Shown here: positions 37,310 to 45,679 of the stretch, piece by piece | How positions within the stretch are numbered: position 1 is the first letter of the stretch | Layout: each line of letters begins with the position of its first letter | NCBI RefSeq assembly: GCF_003628445.1 | Contig: NZ_RBZO01000010.1 | Location: forward strand, 1 to 64,000 | Length of the DNA stretch: 64,000 bases | Direction: 5' to 3' | From: Oceanobacillus bengalensis | Lineage (GTDB): Bacteria; Bacillota; Bacilli; Bacillales; Amphibacillaceae | Notes under the pieces: generated by a model | Database searches by the model: none | What the model was told of the DNA's origin: nothing | What the model saw: only the letters and a program-made list of their open reading frames with translations | Program-made: the position numbers and the translations under genes

Positions 37310-37885
37310 ATGAAATCACAATTAAAACGATCTATTAAATTTAGTCTGACAATTGCCGTTATCACGTTTGTGTTAGCGGCTATTTTTTCAAGTTTATCTT
37401 CGTCAATTTTAGGCGGAGTTGCGTGGTTCGCAGGGTTAATTATTGTTCTTATCATTGTCTTAATTGGTGTCGTCTTTGATATGTTAGGTATTGCTGCAAC
37501 CGCTGCAGATGAAACACCATTTCATGCGATGGCAGCAGAGAAAGTAGCAGGTGCAAAGGAATCAGTATATATCGTACGAAATGCAGACAGATTTGCTAGT
37601 TTTTGTAATGATGTCATTGGGGATATATCTGGGATTGTAAGCGGCACAGCATCAGCCATCGTTGTATTACAAATTGCTACGCTATTAGAGCATTCGGAAG
37701 GGTCGACAGGACAGATTATGTTATCAACAGTTATGACGAGTATAATCGCAGCAATAACTGTAGGTGGAAAAGCAATTGGCAAAACGTTTGCAATAAACGC
37801 ATCTACAAAGATTATCTTCTCTGCTGGAAAAGTGTTATCCGTTCTTGATAAAAAGTTTAAAATAAAAATTATACCTAAGAAATAA
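37310..37885 (+). CDS. oapA: OapA, OLE RNA-associated membrane protein
   Basis: 191 residues. Transmembrane segments around 10-32, 32-55, 100-120 and 130-150, and a basic C-terminus (KKFKIKIIPKK). The signature FDMLGIAATAADETPFHAMAAEK follows helix 2. OapA binds OLE RNA and holds it at the membrane; the sequence recalls the membrane domain of CorC-type magnesium proteins. The call rests on topology, motif and its place right after OLE RNA. Confidence 0.9.
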   Translation: MKSQLKRSIKFSLTIAVITFVLAAIFSSLSSSILGGVAWFAGLIIVLIIVLIGVVFDMLGIAATAADETPFHAMAAEKVAGAKESVYIVRNADRFASFCNDVIGDISGIVSGTASAIVVLQIATLLEHSEGSTGQIMLSTVMTSIIAAITVGGKAIGKTFAINASTKIIFSAGKVLSVLDKKFKIKIIPKK

Positions 37886-37905
37886 TAGATAAAGGATATG
37901 CATAT

Positions 37906-38718
37906 ATGGCTAAAATGAAGTTAGATGAATTATTAGTAGAAAGAAATTTAGTAGAAAATATTGATAAGGCAAAACGTATAATCATGGCTGGTCTCGTTTT
38001 CTCTGAACAAGTTCGTATGGATAAACCCGGTATGAGTGTGAACAGGGATATACCGTTACATATCAAAGGAAAGACTATCCCATATGTCGGCCGCGGTGGT
38101 TTAAAGTTAGAAAAGGCACTATCCTTTTTTGGAATCTCAGCAAAAGATAAGATTTTAATCGATATTGGGTCATCCACTGGTGGATTTACAGATTGTGCCC
38201 TGCAAAATGGTGCAAGGCTTAGTTATGCGATTGATGTTGGATACAATCAATTGGACTGGAAACTGAGAAATGACGATAGAGTGGTTGTTATGGAGCGAAC
38301 GAATTTTAGATATGTCACACCAGAAATGTTAAAAAGAGGAACACCTAACCTCGCAACGATTGATGTTTCATTTATCTCCTTGAAACAAATGCTCCCCGTT
38401 CTAAAACACATGCTTGCTCCGAGTAGTGATGTCATTACATTAATTAAACCTCAATTTGAAGCGAAAAAAGAACAAGTTGGGTCAAAGGGGATTGTTCGTG
38501 ACAAAAGCACGCATATTGAAGTAATCGAACGGATGATTGCTTTTGCTAGGGAAGAACAGTATGAACTATTAAATATGACACATTCTCCAATTACTGGTGG
38601 GGAAGGAAATATTGAATTCCTTGCACATTTTGCTTGGAAACGACAAGATATAAAAGAAAGCTTTCATCCAAATATTGAAGAAATAGTTGAGAAAGCTCAT
38701 CAAACTTTAAACAAATAA
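37906..38718 (+). CDS. tlyA: TlyA family S4/FtsJ rRNA methyltransferase (YqxC)
   Basis: 270 residues: N-terminal S4 RNA-binding domain (KLDELLVERNLVENIDKAKR) and an FtsJ-like SAM methyltransferase domain with DIGSSTGGFTDCALQNGA. TlyA proteins 2'-O-methylate rRNA. It follows oapA by 20 bases; in B. subtilis dxs lies between ispA and this gene, but no dxs is present here. Confidence 0.93.
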   Translation: MAKMKLDELLVERNLVENIDKAKRIIMAGLVFSEQVRMDKPGMSVNRDIPLHIKGKTIPYVGRGGLKLEKALSFFGISAKDKILIDIGSSTGGFTDCALQNGARLSYAIDVGYNQLDWKLRNDDRVVVMERTNFRYVTPEMLKRGTPNLATIDVSFISLKQMLPVLKHMLAPSSDVITLIKPQFEAKKEQVGSKGIVRDKSTHIEVIERMIAFAREEQYELLNMTHSPITGGEGNIEFLAHFAWKRQDIKESFHPNIEEIVEKAHQTLNK

Positions 38719-38748
38719 GTGTTACAGAAGAAATGAAGGAGTTGTAGA

Positions 38749-39198
38749 ATGAGTAAAATTCAACGTCACCTTAAAATACGTGAACTGATATCGGATAAGG
38801 AGATTGAAACACAAGAAGACCTAGTCGATCTGCTAAAAGCATTAGGTTACAATGTGACACAAGCGACAGTTTCAAGAGATATAAAAGAATTGCAACTTGT
38901 GAAGGTTCCAATAAATAATGGGAAATACAAGTATAGTTTACCTGCTGACCAACGATATAATCCGTTAAAGAAGTTACAAAGATTAATCGCTGACGTTTTT
39001 GTGAAGATTGACTCTGCTAGCCATTTTATCGTGTTAAATACCTTACCTGGTAATGCACATGCCATTGGCGTTCTCATTGACAATTTGGATTGGACAGAGA
39101 TCATGGGTACAATTTGTGGTGATGATACGTGCTTAATTATTTGCAAGACAGAAGTGGAAGCAGAGGAAATTAAGAATCGCTTTATTAATATGTTATGA
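38749..39198 (+). CDS. argR: Arginine repressor ArgR/AhrC
   Basis: 149 residues. N-terminal winged helix ([35 protein letters not shown]) and C-terminal arginine-binding hexamerisation domain ([30 protein letters not shown]). Represses arginine synthesis and activates catabolism. Keeps the usual position between tlyA and recN. Confidence 0.96.
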   Translation: MSKIQRHLKIRELISDKEIETQEDLVDLLKALGYNVTQATVSRDIKELQLVKVPINNGKYKYSLPADQRYNPLKKLQRLIADVFVKIDSASHFIVLNTLPGNAHAIGVLIDNLDWTEIMGTICGDDTCLIICKTEVEAEEIKNRFINML

Positions 39199-39216
39199 AT
39201 AATGGGGTGAGAAACG

Positions 39217-40926
39217 ATGCTTACAGAATTGTCAATTCATGACTTTGCAATCATAGATAACATTTCTATAACTTTTCAAGATGGCTTAACGGTTCTAACT
39301 GGTGAGACTGGTGCAGGGAAATCAATCATTATTGATGCCATTCAACTATTAGCAGGTGGTAGGGGTTCCGTTGAATATGTTCGCCACGGTACAAAAAAAT
39401 GTGAAATTGAAGGATTATTTATTATTGATAATCCGAATCATACCATCTACCATACAGCTATTCAATTTGGTGTAGAGATTCAAGATGGACAAGTTGTGCT
39501 TGAACGTACAATTAGCGCTTCAGGTAAGAGTATTTGTAGGGTAAACGGTAAATTAGTTACGTTAGGTATTTTAAGGGAATTCGGAAGAACTCTTATTGAT
39601 ATACATAGCCAGCATGAGACACAGGCCCTAATGAATCCAGAAAATCATTTGGAATTACTGGACTTATATCAGCCGAATTTAATTTTAAAAGCGAAAGAAG
39701 ATTACAGTGATCTATTTGAAAAACTATCTAAGTTAAAAAAGAGATATATAAAATTGAGTAACAATGAACAAGAAATGGCACATCGATTAGATTTGTTACA
39801 ATTCCAGTTGAAAGAGTTAGAACAAGCAAATTTATCGCCGAACGAAGACGTCATCCTAGAAGAGGAAAGAAGCTCACTTATTAATTTTGAACGTATTTAT
39901 ACTTCTTTGCAAGATGCTTATAATGCGTTGTATGGTGATGATAAGGGACTCGAATGGATAGGAAAAGCACATTTATCGCTAGAAGAGAGTAGAAATTATG
40001 ATGATTCTATTCGTAATAAGGCAGAAGAAATGGCGGAGCATTACTTTGCTTTAGAAGAACTAAGTTATAACATTCGTAACCAAATAGATAGTATGCAGTA
40101 CAGTCCGGAACGTCTTAACGAAATAGAATCAAGATTAAACGATATTAATCGATTAAAGAAAAAATATGGACCAACGGTAAATGAGATTCTATCTTATTTA
40201 GGAAAAATTGAAGAAGAGATTGAGCAAATTACGAATAAAGATACACATCTCTCTTCATTATTAGACCAGATTGAGGATATTGAAAAAGACGTTCGACTTG
40301 AAGCTAAACAATTACATGATATTCGAAAAAAATCTGCAGATAGTTTAGTCGAAGCTGTTTCCAAAGAGTTTAAGGATCTTTATTTGGAAAAGGCATCATT
40401 CTCGGTATCGTTTGAGTATGAAATGGAAAAAAATAATCAGCCAAAGCTACATAAGAACGGGTATGATCATATTCGATTTATGATTTCAACAAACCCTGGT
40501 GAGCCGCTTAAAGAAATATCGAAGGTTGCTTCAGGTGGGGAACTTTCAAGAATTATGTTAGTTCTAAAAAAACTATTTGCGAAACATCAAGGCGTTACAA
40601 GTGTTATATTTGATGAGGTGGATACTGGTGTAAGTGGTCGTGTTGCACAGGCTATTGCGGAGAAAATATATCAAATATCGAATGATTCCCAAGTACTTTG
40701 TATTACTCATCTTCCACAAGTTGCAGCAATGGCAGATGTACATAAATTTATACAAAAACAGGAGAAAAATCATCGTACCATAACAATAGTCAGCGAATTA
40801 TCAGTTGATGAGCAAATCGATGAGCTGAGTAGAATGATAACTGGCACGAAACTAACTGAAACTGCGAAAGAACACGCGAAAGAACTGCTAGAACTTGCCT
40901 CTTCTTATAAGATGTTACCACTATAG
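39217..40926 (+). CDS. recN: DNA repair protein RecN
   Basis: 569 residues, SMC-like: Walker A GETGAGKSIIIDAI near residue 30, central coiled coils (about 150-370), ABC signature ASGGELSRIML and Walker B VIFDEVDTGVSG. Acts early at double-strand breaks. A terminator follows. Confidence 0.97.
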   Translation: MLTELSIHDFAIIDNISITFQDGLTVLTGETGAGKSIIIDAIQLLAGGRGSVEYVRHGTKKCEIEGLFIIDNPNHTIYHTAIQFGVEIQDGQVVLERTISASGKSICRVNGKLVTLGILREFGRTLIDIHSQHETQALMNPENHLELLDLYQPNLILKAKEDYSDLFEKLSKLKKRYIKLSNNEQEMAHRLDLLQFQLKELEQANLSPNEDVILEEERSSLINFERIYTSLQDAYNALYGDDKGLEWIGKAHLSLEESRNYDDSIRNKAEEMAEHYFALEELSYNIRNQIDSMQYSPERLNEIESRLNDINRLKKKYGPTVNEILSYLGKIEEEIEQITNKDTHLSSLLDQIEDIEKDVRLEAKQLHDIRKKSADSLVEAVSKEFKDLYLEKASFSVSFEYEMEKNNQPKLHKNGYDHIRFMISTNPGEPLKEISKVASGGELSRIMLVLKKLFAKHQGVTSVIFDEVDTGVSGRVAQAIAEKIYQISNDSQVLCITHLPQVAAMADVHKFIQKQEKNHRTITIVSELSVDEQIDELSRMITGTKLTETAKEHAKELLELASSYKMLPL

Positions 40927-40969
40927 GAATAATAATCTTAAAATAATGATATAAAAAAGTATATTTCCC

Positions 40970-41007
40970 AAAAAAAGTCAGAAACTAAACCATCTGGCTT
41001 TTTTATT
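40970..41007 (+). terminator. Terminator after recN
   Basis: Stem AAAAGTCAGA / TCTGGCTTTT with a G.U pair and T-run. Confidence 0.7.
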
Positions 41008-41024
41008 TTAGGCTCCGTTCGGTT

Positions 41025-41275
41025 TATAATCTCCGAATTAATTTAATTCAGATTATCTTAAATCGGAGCAAATCTTTCCGTCCGGATGCTTTCTGCGGAC
41101 ACGGATCGAGCATCCCTATGACACACAGAACGCTTCTTCAGGGTCTTCGGACACGTGCTATTCCCGCAGGACATGGAAGGCTTCGTCAGCACTACTGCTT
41201 CACACAATACTGAATTAAAACAAGTCCACTATTTATACATATTGCGGTGCAGCTTATATCTTGGAACAGTTAAAA
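41025..41275. repeat. Interspersed GC-rich repeat, family B, copy 3
   Basis: Contains AGGGTCTTCGGACACGTGC and TTCCCGCAGGA, shared with 32651-32680 and (inverted) 54830-54860, plus a GCAGCTTATATC edge like the other copies. More diverged than copies 2 and 4. No protein frame I would defend. With the terminator above it accounts for much of the gap between recN and spoIVB; 41280-41500 shows nothing else. Confidence 0.65.
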
Positions 41276-41501
41276 CGATATTATTTTATTCCAATTCACC
41301 CCTCAGTTTACATTTATATACATACATAAATACTTGAAGGCTTAAGTAATCCTATTATTCATTTTATCCACATTTATTAAAAGGAAATGTTAGACATCTT
41401 TCTTATGTTTCTCCAGTTTAAAACAACCTGCTAAAGGCCAAATTAAAAGTACAGAAAGAGCAATGAATGGTATGGGTTAGAAAAAAGGAGAGTGAACGGT
41501 T

Positions 41502-42794
41502 TTGAAACAAAAAAAATTAAATAGTATCAGGTTTCAGCTAGGTGTTATACTCCTTATCGCAGTAATTGCTGTTCCTTTATTAACCCCAATGAACAAGTAT
41601 CTTTCGATTCCAAATGAAATGGTAACTTTTAACAACGAAACGCCTTTCGAGGTTCCAGATTTAGGAGAAAATATAGCTGTTGAAGCATCAGGTGACAGCG
41701 TTCAGGCTATTGATTCCTCCTCATTCTATCCGAACGAACCAGGAAACAGTCAGTTAGTATATGAAGTAAATGGTTTTCCTATTAAGAAAGTGAATTTATC
41801 TGTATTAGAAGATTTAAAGGTGATTCCAGGTGGTCAATCTATTGGTGTTCAATTACAAACCCTTGGTGTATTAGTAGTAGGGCACCACCAGGTTAATGGA
41901 GCAGATGGTGCGGTCTCTCCAGGTGAGAAAGCGGACATTAGTGTTGGTGATGTAATTTTAGAAATAAACGGTGAATCAGTTAAAGGAATGAATGATATAA
42001 AGAAATATGTGGAAAAAGCTGGAGAAAATGATAAAGACTTAGAAATAAAAATTAAGAGGGGAAAAGAAACGATTGATACCCATTTACAACCTGTTTTAGA
42101 TGACAATGAAGATGAATATAAGATTGGTTTATATATTAGAGATTCGGCAGCCGGGATTGGAACGATGACCTTTTATGAACCAAAATCGAAGAAATATGGT
42201 GCCCTTGGTCATGTGATTTCGGACATGGATACGAAAAAACCAATCGAAATCCATGATGGTACGATTGTCAGATCTTCTGTTACTTCTATTGAAAAAGGAA
42301 ATAATGGTATTCCTGGAGAAAAGCAAGCGAAATTTTCTGTAAGAGAAAATAAGATAGGTAATATAACTAAAAACAGCCCATTTGGGATTTTCGGAAAATT
42401 AGATGATGCGATATCCAATGGTGGATATAATAAACCAATGCCAATTTCCCTATCACATGAAGTAAAAGAGGGGCCAGCGAAAATCTTGACCGTAGTCGAG
42501 GGAGAAGAAGTAGAAGAATTTGATATAGAAATAGTTAGCAGCGTTCCACAAAAGTTCCCAGCTACAAAAGGTATGGTTATTAAGATTACTGATCCGAAGT
42601 TGTTGGAAGCAACAGGTGGAATCGTTCAAGGTATGAGTGGTAGCCCGATTATTCAAGACGGAAAGGTTATTGGTGCTGTAACACATGTATTTGTAAATGA
42701 TCCAACATCAGGTTATGGTGTGCATATTGAATGGATGTTACAAGATGCAGGTGTAAATATTTATAAGGAAAACGATAAGAAAGTAGCAAGCTGA
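41502..42794 (+). CDS. spoIVB: SpoIVB, sigma-K checkpoint serine peptidase (S55)
   Basis: 430 residues. N-terminal signal anchor ([14 protein letters not shown]), a PDZ domain around 110-190 ([20 protein letters not shown]) and the S55 peptidase with [14 protein letters not shown] (His) and [19 protein letters not shown] (Ser). Made in the forespore, it cleaves SpoIVFA to release sigma-K processing. TTG start with AAAGGAG upstream. Located between recN and spo0A as in B. subtilis. Confidence 0.96.
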   Translation: MKQKKLNSIRFQLGVILLIAVIAVPLLTPMNKYLSIPNEMVTFNNETPFEVPDLGENIAVEASGDSVQAIDSSSFYPNEPGNSQLVYEVNGFPIKKVNLSVLEDLKVIPGGQSIGVQLQTLGVLVVGHHQVNGADGAVSPGEKADISVGDVILEINGESVKGMNDIKKYVEKAGENDKDLEIKIKRGKETIDTHLQPVLDDNEDEYKIGLYIRDSAAGIGTMTFYEPKSKKYGALGHVISDMDTKKPIEIHDGTIVRSSVTSIEKGNNGIPGEKQAKFSVRENKIGNITKNSPFGIFGKLDDAISNGGYNKPMPISLSHEVKEGPAKILTVVEGEEVEEFDIEIVSSVPQKFPATKGMVIKITDPKLLEATGGIVQGMSGSPIIQDGKVIGAVTHVFVNDPTSGYGVHIEWMLQDAGVNIYKENDKKVAS

Positions 42795-42842
42795 AGAAAT
42801 GATTTGTTATGGAAAGTTATTCCATAACAAATCATTTTTTTA
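42795..42842 (+). terminator. Terminator of spoIVB
   Basis: Stem AAATGATTTGTTATGGA / TCCATAACAAATCATTT with a six-base loop and T-run. Confidence 0.92.
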
Positions 42843-42855
42843 GCTTTAAATATTA

Positions 42856-42862
42856 TTCGACA
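42856..42862 (-). promoter_or_regulatory. 0A box 1 upstream of spo0A
   Basis: TTCGACA, the exact complement of the 0A box TGTCGAA. Consistent with Spo0A autoregulation. Confidence 0.7.
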
Positions 42863-42878
42863 AATACTAATCAAAACT

Positions 42879-42885
42879 TGTCGTA
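42879..42885 (+). promoter_or_regulatory. 0A box 2 upstream of spo0A
   Basis: TGTCGTA, one mismatch from TGTCGAA, 17 bases downstream of box 1. Confidence 0.5.
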
Positions 42886-42960
42886 TGTTATCGTTATTTA
42901 AGGGAAATTAAAGTAAACTTATGAATTTATAAAAAAATATAATATATTTAAATAAAAAAA

Positions 42961-42985
42961 AGGATATTTAGAGTTTTTGTAGAAT
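42961..42985 (+). promoter_or_regulatory. Sigma-H promoter of spo0A
   Basis: AGGATAT (-35), 13-base spacer and AGAAT (-10), matching the sigma-H consensus AGGAWWT...RGAAT. It corresponds to the sporulation promoter Ps of B. subtilis spo0A. Confidence 0.85.
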
Positions 42986-43031
42986 ACTTTTAAAAGGATA
43001 AACATCGTACATAATTAAAGGAGGAGCTTTT

Positions 43032-43808
43032 TTGGAAAAAATTAAAGTTTGTTTAGTTGATGATAATAAAGAATTAATTCAAATGATGGAGGAATATTTT
43101 CGTTCCCAGGAAGATATTGAAGTGATTGGTACAGCGTATAACGGGAGAGATTGTTTAACAATGTTACAAGACTTGAATCCAGACGTATTAATCCTTGACA
43201 TAATTATGCCGCATGTTGATGGTTTAGCTGTTTTAAATGAAATTAGAAATAAAGAAGGAAATCAGAATCCAAATGTAATTATGTTAACAGCATTTGGTCA
43301 GGAAGAAGTAATGAAGAAAGCTGTTGATTTAGGTGCCTCATATTTTATTCTTAAACCGTTTGATTTAAACCATTTGGCAGATCAAATTCGTCAAGTTGAA
43401 GGAACGCAAGTCATTCAGTCGAGTTTGAAGAAAATAACTAAATCTGAAAAGAAACATAATTTAGAAGCAAGCATTACCAATATTATTCATGAAATTGGTG
43501 TTCCAGCGCACATCAAGGGATATATGTACTTAAGAGAGGCAATAACGATGGTATATAATGACATTGAACTGCTTGGTTCCATTACGAAAGTATTATATCC
43601 AGCAATTGCAAAGAAATTTAATACAACGGCTTCTCGTGTTGAGCGTGCTATTCGGCATGCAATTGAGGCAGCATGGAGTAGAGGGAATATTGAATCTATT
43701 TCGGCGTTATTTGGTTATACGATAAATATATCGAAGGCGAAACCAACGAATTCCGAGTTTATTGCTATGGTTGCAGATCGCCTTAGACTTGAGCATAAAG
43801 CTAGCTAA
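43032..43808 (+). CDS. spo0A: Sporulation master regulator Spo0A
   Basis: 258 residues. Receiver domain with acidic pocket Asp10/Asp11, phosphoacceptor Asp56 in [12 protein letters not shown] and LKPFD lysine. The C-terminal DNA-binding domain has [19 protein letters not shown] and the recognition helix region [18 protein letters not shown], nearly invariant in spore formers. TTG start with GGAGGAG. Phosphorylated through the phosphorelay, it commits the cell to sporulation. Confidence 0.98.
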   Translation: MEKIKVCLVDDNKELIQMMEEYFRSQEDIEVIGTAYNGRDCLTMLQDLNPDVLILDIIMPHVDGLAVLNEIRNKEGNQNPNVIMLTAFGQEEVMKKAVDLGASYFILKPFDLNHLADQIRQVEGTQVIQSSLKKITKSEKKHNLEASITNIIHEIGVPAHIKGYMYLREAITMVYNDIELLGSITKVLYPAIAKKFNTTASRVERAIRHAIEAAWSRGNIESISALFGYTINISKAKPTNSEFIAMVADRLRLEHKAS

Positions 43809-43816
43809 AATAAGTA

Positions 43817-43857
43817 TAAAAAATTACTGTACAGAATGTCTGTACAGTAATTTTTTA
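43817..43857. terminator. Bidirectional terminator between spo0A and aspartate kinase
   Basis: Stem AAAAAATTACTGTACAGA / TCTGTACAGTAATTTTTT; convergent genes on both sides. Confidence 0.92.
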
Positions 43858-45207
43858 TTATTCAAAGAACGCTTTATATAATGATCTTATAGCCTTGTTT
43901 ATGTCTCTGGCTTGTATACCAAACATCATAGATACTTCAGAAGAGCCTTGATTAATCATATCAATATTAACGTTTGCATCGGCAAATGCGGTGGTTGCTT
44001 TTTGTGCAACGCCAATCGTATTAACTAATCCTTCACCTACAACCATAATAACCGCTATTCCTCTTTGTAAGCTAACTGTATCAGGATGGAGCTCATCACT
44101 TATTCGTTCGATTACTATCTCTTCTTTTTCTGGGGTTAGATTTCGTTCTCTAATAATTACAGAAATATCATCAATACCTGAAGGGGCATGTTCAAAAGAT
44201 ATTCCTTCATCTTCAAGAATATTTAACAATTTACGACCAAATCCAATTTCACGGTTCATTAAATATTTGCTTACATAAAGGCTGCAAAAACCAGTATCAC
44301 TTGCAATACCAGAAACACAATGAGCAGCATTTACATCTCTTTCTGCAACGATCAAAGTTCCCTCGGCATTTGGATTGTTTGTATTTTTAATACATACAGG
44401 AATTTTTGCCTTAATGGCAGGAATTAATGCTTCATCATGGAAAACTGAAAAACCGGCATAAGAAAGTTCGCGCATTTCTTTATAAGTTAAAACCGTAATT
44501 TCTCTTGGATTCTCTACAATCGTTGGATTTACGCTGTAAACTGAATCAACATCTGTAAAATTCTCATACAAACTTGCATCTACACCCGCAGCAACAATAG
44601 AACCAGTAATATCCGAACCACCTCTTGAAAATGTAATGAGTTTTCCGTCTTCTGAATACCCAAAGAATCCTGGTATTACAAATATACCTTCCTTCTCACG
44701 TAGTGCGTATATTTTGGAGAAACTTTCAGGTAAAATTTGAGCATTTCCAGGTTCATCGCTTACGATTATGCCGGCATCTTTTGGATTTAAGTAAGTAGCA
44801 TCTAAACCTATATCAGAAAGGTAAGCACTAATGATTTTTGCGTTGTTGTTTTCTCCGATGGCTTTTACCTGGTCCATTTTAATATCTTTATCCACATCTT
44901 GAGCTAAAATCCCCTTGATTGATCTCTCAATTTCGTGCATTAATGATGGAGAAAGGTGTAAATCATCAATGATTTCCTTAAATCGTTGTAGCACAGTAGA
45001 ATAGTAATGTTCATAAGCTTCATCATTCAGATAGGCCGTTCCCATCTGAATGAGCATATCAGTCATTTTGAAATCGTCTTTGTGGCGTTTACCAGGAGCA
45101 GATACGATAATAAATTTCCGGTCTGGATCATCACCTACAATTTTTTCAACTTTTCGAATCTGTTCAGCATTTGCGACTGAACTTCCCCCGAATTTTGCTA
45201 CTTTCAT
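43858..45207 (-). CDS. Aspartate kinase (monofunctional, ACT-domain type)
   Basis: 449 residues. Amino-acid kinase domain: KFGGSSVANAEQIRKV, GFFGYSEDGKLITFSRGGSDITG; two C-terminal ACT domains for feedback control. It phosphorylates aspartate for the lysine, threonine and methionine pathways. Length and N-terminus fit the B. subtilis YclM (aspartokinase III) type rather than LysC. No lysine riboswitch is visible upstream. GGGGGAAG precedes ATG. This gene is not found here in B. subtilis. Confidence 0.94.
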   Translation of the reverse strand: MKVAKFGGSSVANAEQIRKVEKIVGDDPDRKFIIVSAPGKRHKDDFKMTDMLIQMGTAYLNDEAYEHYYSTVLQRFKEIIDDLHLSPSLMHEIERSIKGILAQDVDKDIKMDQVKAIGENNNAKIISAYLSDIGLDATYLNPKDAGIIVSDEPGNAQILPESFSKIYALREKEGIFVIPGFFGYSEDGKLITFSRGGSDITGSIVAAGVDASLYENFTDVDSVYSVNPTIVENPREITVLTYKEMRELSYAGFSVFHDEALIPAIKAKIPVCIKNTNNPNAEGTLIVAERDVNAAHCVSGIASDTGFCSLYVSKYLMNREIGFGRKLLNILEDEGISFEHAPSGIDDISVIIRERNLTPEKEEIVIERISDELHPDTVSLQRGIAVIMVVGEGLVNTIGVAQKATTAFADANVNIDMINQGSSEVSMMFGIQARDINKAIRSLYKAFFE

Positions 45208-45279
45208 TTTTTACTTCCCCCAATTTTCTAAATGAATTATTTTTTATAATAACACAATTATTGAATAATTCTATATAAA

Positions 45280-45318
45280 AACAAGAAAAAGATGATACTC
45301 TACTCATCTTTTTCTTGC
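45280..45318 (-). terminator. Terminator of yqzF overlapping its stop codon
   Basis: Stem CAAGAAAAAGATGA / TCATCTTTTTCTTG; one arm is the last codons of yqzF, and a T-rich tail follows on the minus strand. Confidence 0.8.
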
Positions 45319-45545
45319 TTTTCGGGTATAGCACGATACTTATTTTTACGGTCACGATAAACAATAAAGCCACCAATAAACGCAAAGCCAAAAATGAAAA
45401 GAAGTAGTCCAGCGATGAATTGGATTCCAGCTTTAAAGAATAAGGAAAGATATTCAGCAAAAATGGCATCACGCATTAACTTAATACCGTAAACTGCAAG
45501 TCCTCCCGGAATCAATAATATTACTAGTGCAAAAATTCTAGTCAT
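45300..45545 (-). CDS. yqzF: YqzF-like small membrane protein (DUF2627)
   Basis: 81 residues, two transmembrane helices (RIFALVILLIPGGLAVYGI and IQFIAGLLLFIFGFAFIGGFI) and a charged tail. The family sits beside bkdR in many bacilli, as here. ATG follows AAAGGGG. Function unknown. Confidence 0.88.
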   Translation of the reverse strand: MTRIFALVILLIPGGLAVYGIKLMRDAIFAEYLSLFFKAGIQFIAGLLLFIFGFAFIGGFIVYRDRKNKYRAIPEKQEKDE

Positions 45546-45617
45546 TGACAGTCCCCTTTAAATATAAGTCTCTAAAGTAGTATATCAAATCAAGTGCATA
45601 AATTGGAATGAAAGGCT

Positions 45618-45646
45618 TTGCTATATTTTGCATAATAACGTAAAAT
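45618..45646 (+). promoter_or_regulatory. Putative sigma-A promoter of bkdR
   Basis: TTGCTA, 17-base spacer, TAAAAT, ending 33 bases before the bkdR start. Confidence 0.6.
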
Positions 45647-45679
45647 AGGAATATGCAAGATATTGCAAGGGGGAAGCGA

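Noticed and set aside
26960-37310. CRISPR arrays, prophage or tRNA genes
   Set aside because: No regular direct repeats with spacers, phage structural genes or tRNA cloverleaf were seen here or elsewhere in the window.
41155-41337. 60-codon frame downstream of recN
   Set aside because: It lies in a family B repeat, lacks a Shine-Dalgarno and has no family resemblance.
45208-45299. Lysine riboswitch for the aspartate kinase gene
   Set aside because: The upstream gap is only about 90 bases and shows no L-box features.
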